This document shows positions 7,741 to 11,305 of a stretch of DNA of 11,305 bases, piece by piece; within the stretch, counting starts at the first letter, position 1; each line of letters begins with the position of its first letter. Source of the DNA: Parcubacteria group bacterium. GTDB taxonomy: Bacteria; Patescibacteriota; Patescibacteriia; UBA2169. Below the pieces are notes generated by a model. The model worked only from the letters and a program-made list of their open reading frames with translations, was not told the origin of the DNA and did not search any database. The stretch lies in NCBI GenBank assembly GCA_016177305.1, contig JACOVK010000038.1:1-11305 (forward strand). Direction: 5' to 3'. Both the position numbers and the translations under genes were made by a program.

Positions 7741-8790
7741 TCAATTACGCGTTAAACTCACTCCCATAAACAAAAGTCTCAAGTCGGCGGGGTAAAACGC
7801 AAGCGAGGAAGCACGCCGGGTTGTTGGGAGCTGGCGCGGTATCCAGTTGAATCCGCCGTCCAAAGAATGGTACAAGGTGGACGCGGTGCCGTAAAAAATT
7901 TCAAGCGGATTTTGGGGGTTTACGGCGAGCGCGTATAGGTTAGCGTCCTGGTGAGAGGAAATCAAGGGCAGGCTGGTCCAATCGTGCCCCTGGTTTAGGC
8001 TCCGCAGGAGCCCATGCGTTGAGGCGTACACGATTCCGGATGGGATGAGCGCGTAATCGCGCGGATCATCGGCGCCCGAAAAGGAGCTGAATGCGTCCGT
8101 AAAGAATGCCCAGTGCGCTCCGGCATCCTCGGAGCGCGCCAAGCCTTTCCCTGCAGCAAGCGCATACATGGTCCTCGGCTGCTGGGGATGGAACTGCATT
8201 TTTTCCAGCACGGTTCCCGCGCCCAAGGCGGCATGCACGCGCCAGGAAATGCCGTTGTCATCGGAAACCAGCAAATCTCCCGCATTGGTCGCGGCGTACA
8301 CGGTGTCCGGGTTTGAGGGACTCACGGCAACGCTGGTGACGAGCGTGCTTGTGGAATCGCTGGTATAGGTTGAGCGCCAGTGCGCGCCCTCATCCGTTGA
8401 AACCGCAACCGTGCTGCCCACGGCCGCGTACAAGCGCTCCGGGTTCTCGGGATGGATGGCGAGATCCGCAACTCCGGAATTCGGAAGAACCAAATCCCAA
8501 AAATATCCCTGGTTCCACGAAAACCACAACCCGGACCCGCGGCTTACCAAAAATACTTTGCGCGGATCCGCAGGCGAAAATACGAACTTTTTGGCGTTCA
8601 CCTCGGTGATGGCCTTTTTTGAAACCCGGTCTTCGTAGATGGTTGAGCGCTGCTCCCACTGCTCCCCGCCCGAACTGGTGGCCCACACGCCCCCATCCGC
8701 AACGCTTGCGACGCTGCCGGGCGTGCATGCGGCTCCCAGGAGCGCGATTCCCATAAGCACGATAAATAGTTTGATATTGCTGCTCGGCAT
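7741..8790 (-). CDS. Secreted lipoprotein with seven Asp-box (BNR) propeller repeats
   Basis: Predicted exported lipoprotein of unknown role. Residues 1-22 are a signal peptide with hydrophobic core and a lipobox ending LLGAAC (Cys22). The mature part is built from seven repeats with the Asp-box pattern S-x-D/N-x-G-x-x-W: SSGGEQW (39-45), SWNQGYFW (91-98), STDEGAHW (131-138), SDDNGISW (176-183), SEDAGAHW (220-227), SLNQGHDW (264-271) and SLDGGFNW (309-316). Strands such as DTVYAATN and NPLEIFYGTAS lie between them. Seven copies suggest one complete seven-bladed beta-propeller of the sortilin/YCF48-like kind. No sialidase active-site residues are evident, so it may bind rather than hydrolyse. 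The frame is open upstream to 9000, but that overlaps holB; MPSSNIKLF is chosen for its signal peptide. It sits 14 nt after holB and is co-transcribed with frr. Confidence 0.85.
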   Translation of the reverse strand: MPSSNIKLFIVLMGIALLGAACTPGSVASVADGGVWATSSGGEQWEQRSTIYEDRVSKKAITEVNAKKFVFSPADPRKVFLVSRGSGLWFSWNQGYFWDLVLPNSGVADLAIHPENPERLYAAVGSTVAVSTDEGAHWRSTYTSDSTSTLVTSVAVSPSNPDTVYAATNAGDLLVSDDNGISWRVHAALGAGTVLEKMQFHPQQPRTMYALAAGKGLARSEDAGAHWAFFTDAFSSFSGADDPRDYALIPSGIVYASTHGLLRSLNQGHDWTSLPLISSHQDANLYALAVNPQNPLEIFYGTASTLYHSLDGGFNWIPRQLPTTRRASSLAFYPADLRLLFMGVSLTRN

Positions 8791-8804
8791 GTTTATTTTT
8801 ACGG

Positions 8805-9536
8805 TTACAGCGAAATGATTAAACGCTCGGCCACGAGCTGCCAGTTTTGGCCGGAAGGGCAGGCTTGGGCCGCAATCAGGTTCCGCACGGCCGTTCCAAG
8901 CGCCCCGGAACGCTTGCTCCGCAATTCCTCCCGGAGCCGCGGCAGGGCCGCGGAGAGCCAGGAGCGCATCTCCTCTTTGGGAATTGCCGCGGAGAGCCAC
9001 AAGCGCATGCGCTCGCTCGCCGTATCCGCGGCAAGCACGGAGTGGATCAGGTGGCCAGGGGCCGTGTTTTGCTCTTCTCCCGGGAGGGGTACACAGTACA
9101 GCGGGACCACGCGGGAATAGATTGTGGGAAGCATCTGTTTCCGGTGGCTTGCGAGCAAAAATAGGTACGTGTCTTTAGCCGGCTCTTCCAGCACCGTTAA
9201 CAGCGCGTTCTGGGCTTCGGTGTTCATGGCGCTTGCGCGGTTTATGATGAGCGCCTTTTTGTCCGCCGCAATCGGAGTCATGGAGAGCCACAAGCGCGCC
9301 AGCCGGACCGCGCCAATGGTAATCACCTCGCCCTCGGGCTCCAGAATGCGTACGTCCGGATGGGCGAGCGTGCGCGCGGGAATAAAATCGCGCAAAAAAT
9401 CCTTCACCAGTTCCATCCTTCCCGAGCTTTGGGGCCCGATCAATGCGTGCGCATGCGCCAGGGTGTTTTGGGACGCGGCGCGGCGCAGGTATGAAAGAAC
9501 CTCCTGGTTTGCGGATGGTTCGCTTACGGCTTGCAT
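8805..9536 (-). CDS. holB: DNA polymerase III delta' subunit-like AAA protein
   Basis: Clamp-loader subunit that helps place the sliding clamp on DNA. 243 residues: a RecA-like AAA fold with AHAHALIGPQSSGRMELV at the nucleotide-binding loop position (28-44) and RASAMNTEAQNALLTVLEEP (100-119), the hallmark of delta'/tau-gamma proteins. The P-loop is degenerate (GPQSSGR, ending Arg rather than Lys) and the usual SRC sensor is SRV (141-143); the zinc-binding cysteines of gamma/tau are absent. This favours delta' over DnaX. The lid and collar domain is shorter than in E. coli (334 residues). The C-terminal part carries a 13-residue tandem duplication. An upstream extension to 9635 is rejected because it contains the promoter; the ATG at 9536 lies 6 nt after a TATAAT box, so the mRNA is probably leaderless. 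Confidence 0.88.
   Translation of the reverse strand: MQAVSEPSANQEVLSYLRRAASQNTLAHAHALIGPQSSGRMELVKDFLRDFIPARTLAHPDVRILEPEGEVITIGAVRLARLWLSMTPIAADKKALIINRASAMNTEAQNALLTVLEEPAKDTYLFLLASHRKQMLPTIYSRVVPLYCVPLPGEEQNTAPGHLIHSVLAADTASERMRLWLSAAIPKEEMRSWLSAALPRLREELRSKRSGALGTAVRNLIAAQACPSGQNWQLVAERLIISL
8947..9008. repeat. 39-nt direct tandem duplication inside holB
   Basis: GCCGCGGAGAGCCAGGAGC at 8947 recurs 39 nt on, at 8986, as GCCGCGGAGAGCCACAAGC. It encodes successive MRLWLSAAIPKEE and MRSWLSAALPRLR. A 16-nt core GGAGAGCCACAAGCGC occurs again at 9282-9297, encoding RLWLS in another part of the protein. The unit is in frame, so the reading frame is kept. Confidence 0.6.
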
Positions 9537-9542
9537 GCGTTC

Positions 9543-9572
9543 ATTATACAAATAATCAGGTACGCGCGTCAA
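9543..9572 (-). promoter_or_regulatory. Promoter of the holB-to-mrdA operon (leaderless)
   Basis: -35 TTGACG (9572-9567), an 18-nt spacer, and a perfect -10 TATAAT (9548-9543). The holB ATG follows the -10 box after only 6 nt, so the transcript is expected to start at or within a base or two of the A of the start codon. It lies immediately past the terminator of the preceding gene. Confidence 0.75.
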
Positions 9573-9608
9573 ACAAAAAGGAAAGGCCAGAGAAGTTCCC
9601 TGGCCTTT
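9571..9608 (-). terminator. Intrinsic terminator after the 103-residue gene
   Basis: On the minus strand AAAGGCCAG (9608-9600) and CTGGCCTTT (9590-9582) form a perfect 9-bp stem around a 9-nt loop, followed by CCTTTTTGTTT. It closes the transcript of the upstream small gene just before the holB promoter. Confidence 0.75.
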
Positions 9609-9631
9609 CGGCGAAGCGCGGACTGCGGAGA

Positions 9632-9943
9632 TCATAGCGATATGGTGCGCTGGATCTTGGGTTCCTGTCGCTGCTGGCGGCTCGGATCAGGCGGCTCCGG
9701 CTGATCTTCGGCATCGCGAACAACGAGCCGGTACGCGGCGTTAATGCCGTTGAATCCGAAGCGGTGAACAATCATCTCCACCCAGGCCTCGGCCGCTTCG
9801 CGTGTGGCGGCACCCTTTGACCTCACCGCGTCTGTGATGTCAATAAGACCGTCGTTTTCCGCAACCGGCAGCCGGGATCCAGGCAGGACACGCTCGTCCC
9901 GAAGCCGTATCAACCCAACTGGTGTGATCTTTACCGAGAACAT
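9632..9943 (-). CDS. Small protein of unknown function behind a Leu-type attenuator
   Basis: 103 residues, no family recognised. The first 75 residues look like a compact fold of mixed strand and helix (MFSVKITPVGLIRLRDERVL, then GLIDITDAVRSKGAATREAAEAWVEMIVHRFG), and the last 28 are Pro/Gln/Arg-rich and probably disordered (QPEPPDPSRQQRQEPK). No membrane segment, signal peptide or cysteine is present. It is a single-gene unit: a strong GGGGAGG ribosome site 7 nt before the ATG, a terminator 24 nt past the stop, and a promoter about 170 nt upstream with a leader peptide and attenuator between. The regulation implies response to charged tRNA-Leu, but nothing in the sequence identifies it as a leucine-pathway enzyme. 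It is real by its signals; its function is unknown. Confidence 0.78.
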   Translation of the reverse strand: MFSVKITPVGLIRLRDERVLPGSRLPVAENDGLIDITDAVRSKGAATREAAEAWVEMIVHRFGFNGINAAYRLVVRDAEDQPEPPDPSRQQRQEPKIQRTISL

Positions 9944-9950
9944 AGCGTTC

Positions 9951-9957
9951 CCTCCCC
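9951..9957 (-). promoter_or_regulatory. Strong ribosome binding site of the 103-residue gene
   Basis: Minus-strand GGGGAGG ends 7 nt before the ATG at 9943. It is notable because most genes in the window lack such a site; it fixes the start. GGAAC overlapping it could pair with GTTCC at 9975-9971, a weak possible masking stem. Confidence 0.75.
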
Positions 9958-9975
9958 GTGAAAAGAGCGTGGAAC

Positions 9976-10001
9976 AAAAAACCCGAGCCAGGCGGCTAGG
10001 G
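9976..10001 (-). terminator. Attenuator terminator of the Leu-type leader
   Basis: Minus-strand CCCTAGCC (10001-9994), loop GCCT, and GGCTCGGG (9989-9982) form an 8-position stem with one T/C mismatch, followed at once by six T residues (9981-9976). It is a textbook intrinsic terminator located 38 nt after the leader-peptide stop and before the 103-residue gene. Its 5' arm is the same segment used by the antiterminator. Confidence 0.8.
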
Positions 10002-10044
10002 TATCAGAGTCTTCGTACGAAATCAAGAAATCAAAACCCTAGCC
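9994..10044 (-). promoter_or_regulatory. Antiterminator stem of the Leu-type attenuator
   Basis: GGCTAGGGT (10044-10036), which overlaps the leader-peptide stop codon, is perfectly complementary over 9 bp to ACCCTAGCC (10002-9994). The second arm contains the whole 5' arm of the terminator, so the two structures exclude each other. A ribosome resting at the stop codon would cover the first arm and permit termination; one stalled in the Leu run would leave it free. Confidence 0.78.
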
Positions 10045-10107
10045 TTGCTCCAAAAGGAGGAGGCCAAGGAGGAGTCCTGCGCTGTGGCTGTGCGGGTGCT
10101 GATTCAT
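10039..10107 (-). CDS. Leucine-rich leader peptide
   Basis: A 22-codon frame beginning ATG at 10107, 11 nt after the -10 box, and ending in TAG. The peptide begins MNQHPHSHSAG, then LLLGLLLL, then EQG. Seven of eight successive residues are leucine, coded CTC, CTC, CTT, (Gly), CTC, CTC, CTT, TTG, and the last Leu codon lies 6 nt before the antiterminator arm. This is the arrangement of ribosome-sensing leader peptides such as leuL. The three His codons upstream are also notable. There is no Shine-Dalgarno site; translation would begin near the transcript end. Alternative: a chance frame over a GGAGGA-rich stretch, but its fit with promoter, stop and hairpins argues against that. Confidence 0.78.
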   Translation of the reverse strand: MNQHPHSHSAGLLLGLLLLEQG

Positions 10108-10118
10108 ACGATACTGCC

Positions 10119-10148
10119 AGTATACTCCGTTTTTATGGGGTCAGTCAA
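10119..10148 (-). promoter_or_regulatory. Promoter of the Leu-type leader and 103-residue gene
   Basis: -35 TTGACT (10148-10143), an 18-nt spacer, and -10 TATACT (10124-10119). The leader-peptide ATG follows after 11 nt. It is divergent from the Phe-leader promoter, with 22 bp between the two -35 boxes. Confidence 0.7.
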
Positions 10149-10170
10149 ACGGGGGTGTTGAAAACCATAT

Positions 10171-10198
10171 TTGACAGGATTTCCAGGCGCGCTATACT
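10171..10198 (+). promoter_or_regulatory. Promoter of the Phe-type leader and DAHP synthase gene
   Basis: Consensus -35 TTGACA (10171-10176), a 16-nt spacer, and -10 TATACT (10193-10198). The start site is predicted near 10205, about 5 nt before the leader-peptide ATG. Confidence 0.72.
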
Positions 10199-10209
10199 TG
10201 GGCTATTGT

Positions 10210-10260
10210 ATGCACAGGCAACTCCAGAACTCATTTAGCTTTTACTTCTTTTTTAGCTGA
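10210..10260 (+). CDS. Phenylalanine/tyrosine-rich leader peptide
   Basis: A 16-codon frame, MHRQLQNSFSFYFFFS, ending in TGA. Five Phe and one Tyr fall in the last eight residues, much like the leader peptides of enterobacterial pheA and pheST. It begins 11 nt after the -10 box and ends 2 nt before the antiterminator arm; the last Phe codon is 8 nt from that arm. The downstream gene is a DAHP synthase homologue, the first step towards Phe and Tyr, which fits the codon bias. No Shine-Dalgarno site, consistent with near-leaderless initiation. Confidence 0.82.
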   Translation: MHRQLQNSFSFYFFFS

Positions 10261-10262
10261 CC

Positions 10263-10320
10263 GGAAGATCAGTGGCTTTGGGCATACATAACCCCGCAGA
10301 ACTTGTAAAGCTGATCTTCC
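10263..10320 (+). promoter_or_regulatory. Antiterminator stem of the Phe-type attenuator
   Basis: GGAAGATCAG (10263-10272) is perfectly complementary over 10 bp to CTGATCTTCC (10311-10320). The second arm takes most of the 5' side of the terminator. Additional pairing of AGCTG (10255-10259) and CC (10261-10262) with GG (10327-10328) and CAGCT (10330-10334) could extend it. A ribosome at the leader stop codon would cover the first arm; one stalled at Phe or Tyr codons would not. Confidence 0.8.
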
Positions 10321-10339
10321 TCCGAAGGCCAGCTTTTTT
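10307..10339 (+). terminator. Attenuator terminator of the Phe-type leader
   Basis: AAAGCTG (10307-10313) pairs with CAGCTTT (10330-10336); after one mismatch TCTTC (10315-10319) pairs with GAAGG (10324-10328, one G-U), closed by a CTCC tetraloop. The 3' arm runs into a six-T tract (10334-10339). It is a strong intrinsic terminator 67 nt before the DAHP synthase ATG. Confidence 0.82.
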
Positions 10340-10392
10340 GGTTCTGTACGGATAGCCCTTTTCCCGCCTCACAGCGCTCTGCGCATTTCACC

Positions 10393-10398
10393 GGGAGG
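10393..10398 (+). promoter_or_regulatory. Ribosome binding site of the DAHP synthase gene
   Basis: GGGAGG lies 8 nt before the ATG at 10407 and decides the start. GGGA (10393-10396) could pair with TCCC (10402-10405) in a tiny hairpin; probably incidental. Confidence 0.75.
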
Positions 10399-10406
10399 AC
10401 ATCCCA

Positions 10407-11305
10407 ATGATCGTACTCATGAACGACGGCATCCCCGCAGATGACCCGCGCGTCCGTGCGGTCTGTACAAAGGCACAGCTCCACCATGTAGCTCCGGAAG
10501 TGCACGTGGAAACAGGCAGAAACTTCGCCGTGGTGGAGGTGTACCTCAAGGACACCTCCGGGCAGCGGTCCAGCGCAGTCCCGAGCTACCCGTTCCGAAG
10601 CCTGAACGGGGTCAAGGAGGTCATCCGGGTTTCTCCGGCCCAGGTGTCCCTGCGCAGCAACGGCGGCCAGCGCGAACCCCGGCGAATCCAGATCGGATCA
10701 GATCAGATCGGCCGAGGCCTGCCGTGCGTTCCGGTGTTCGGCCCCTGTACCGTGGACCGGCACGTGGACGCCATCCTGCGAGGGCTCGCGGACTACGGAA
10801 TAAAGCACGTGCGAGGCGGCGGCCGCAAACCGCGCTCCAACGTGAAAGGATTCCGAGGATTCGGCTCTAAGGGGTGGCGGTGGCTCATACAGGCCGCCAA
10901 AGAGTGCGGCATGGAGTCTGTGTGGACCGAGGTCATTGAATCCAAGGATGTGGACACTCTGCGCGTCATCAGGGACGAAGTCCGATTCCCCGGAGACCTC
11001 GTGCTCTGGGTCGGTGCCCGGAATACCGGATGCTACCGCTTGCTGGAAAGGCTCGGCGCCTGCGACGACGTGATCGCCATGATCAAGAACGGCCTCTACG
11101 AACGTGACGTGGACGCGCTGTTCACCAGAGCCGAGTTCGTGGTCTGCGGACCCATGTACTGGAACGAAGACGGCGTTCTGGATGAAGAGCGCAGCAGGGA
11201 ATCCGGGAATGACCGGCTCATCCTGTGCATCCGCGGCCTGGAGAAGCATGACCCGCACAGCAGGCTTCGGTTCTACCCGAACTACGAGTGGATCACGGCA
11301 ATCCA
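10407..11305 (+). CDS. aroF: DAHP synthase-like protein (3' end beyond window)
   Basis: Probable 3-deoxy-D-arabino-heptulosonate 7-phosphate synthase, which joins phosphoenolpyruvate and erythrose 4-phosphate in the first step of the shikimate pathway. 299 residues are visible, without a stop. Residues 1 to about 90 (MIVLMNDGIP... GVKEVIRVSPAQVSLRS) resemble the small N-terminal regulatory domain of type I-beta enzymes such as that of Thermotoga. The barrel follows with FGPCTVD (111-117, metal-ligand Cys114), VRGGGRKPRS (135-144), FRGFG (149-153), WTE (173-175), VGARN (202-206), IKNG (226-229) and a phosphate-site IRG (275-277). KNG and IRG resemble the E. coli AroG type, and the 230-270 segment is diverged. 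The C-terminal metal ligands are not visible. The upstream Phe/Tyr attenuator supports the assignment independently. The gene symbol is conventional, not certain. Confidence 0.78.
   Translation, partial: MIVLMNDGIPADDPRVRAVCTKAQLHHVAPEVHVETGRNFAVVEVYLKDTSGQRSSAVPSYPFRSLNGVKEVIRVSPAQVSLRSNGGQREPRRIQIGSDQIGRGLPCVPVFGPCTVDRHVDAILRGLADYGIKHVRGGGRKPRSNVKGFRGFGSKGWRWLIQAAKECGMESVWTEVIESKDVDTLRVIRDEVRFPGDLVLWVGARNTGCYRLLERLGACDDVIAMIKNGLYERDVDALFTRAEFVVCGPMYWNEDGVLDEERSRESGNDRLILCIRGLEKHDPHSRLRFYPNYEWITAI

Noticed and set aside
7733..7744. TTG start for frr overlapping the upstream stop
   Set aside because: It adds four residues not typical of the family; the ATG at 7732 is simpler, though overlap-coupled initiation cannot be excluded.
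8791..9000. N-terminal extension of the lipoprotein frame
   Set aside because: It would overlap the end of holB and bury the signal peptide; ATG at 8790 begins a proper lipoprotein signal.
9537..9635. N-terminal extension of holB
   Set aside because: It contains the -35/-10 promoter and part of the preceding terminator, so it cannot be translated from that promoter.
9804..10238. Open frame of 144 codons on the plus strand across the control region
   Set aside because: It runs through both promoters, the Leu-type hairpins and the opposite small gene, and has no start signals; it is a shadow frame.
10255..10334. Single long hairpin terminator instead of an attenuator (AGCTG pairing with CAGCT across the leader)
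   Set aside because: The long-range pairing is possible and might also end before the T-run, but the compact local hairpin is complete by itself and the leader frame needs an explanation; it remains an alternative to test.
10205..10340. T-box or other riboswitch in the DAHP synthase leader
   Set aside because: No T-box sequence or specifier-loop arrangement is visible, while a Phe/Tyr-rich frame with alternative hairpins explains the leader.
10269..10505. Open frame of 78 codons on the minus strand
   Set aside because: It overlaps the Phe-type terminator and the start of the DAHP synthase gene on the other strand and has no supporting signal.
10698..11258. Open frame of 186 codons on the minus strand
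   Set aside because: It lies opposite the DAHP synthase-like frame, whose conserved motifs are clear, and has no ribosome site or recognisable content.
1..11305. tRNA or rRNA genes, CRISPR arrays, insertion sequences
   Set aside because: Both strands were read for cloverleaf-like stems, regularly spaced long repeats and transposase motifs; none was seen.

Overview
The window looks like chromosomal DNA of a GC-rich bacterium, most likely a Patescibacteria (CPR)-type genome. The reasons are short, tightly packed genes, a sparse set of Shine-Dalgarno sites, divergent but recognisable housekeeping proteins, and an unusual joining of replication, translation and cell-shape genes in one run. UGA is used as a normal stop (rseP, the lipoprotein, the Phe leader), which argues against the UGA-glycine CPR lineages. 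The taxonomic call is inference.

Positions 1-9572 read on the minus strand. Starting from its promoter at about 9570, a likely operon runs holB (DNA polymerase III delta'), a lipoprotein with seven Asp-box propeller repeats, frr (ribosome recycling), rseP-type site-2 protease, then mreB-mreC-mreD-mrdA (the elongasome: MreB filament, its membrane partners and PBP2). Gaps are 14, 8, 2, 84, 41, 5 and 26 nt. greA and lysS follow, each with its own recognisable promoter; lysS runs off the left edge. Several promoters put the -10 box 6-16 nt before the start codon, so mRNAs are predicted to be leaderless or to have very short leaders.

The most interesting part is 9944-10406, which holds no conventional gene. 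It contains two divergent promoters whose -35 boxes are 22 bp apart. Each drives what reads as a complete leader-peptide transcription attenuator. On the minus strand, a 22-residue leader peptide with LLLGLLLL is followed by a 9-bp antiterminator and a mutually exclusive intrinsic terminator, ahead of a 103-residue protein of unknown function. On the plus strand, a 16-residue leader peptide ending FSFYFFFS is followed by a 10-bp antiterminator and a mutually exclusive terminator, ahead of a DAHP-synthase-like gene (first enzyme of aromatic amino acid synthesis) that runs off the right edge. The match between a Phe/Tyr-rich leader and an aromatic-pathway enzyme is strong internal support for ribosome-mediated attenuation. 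The leucine-type leader ahead of an unknown small gene suggests that this gene responds to leucyl-tRNA charging.
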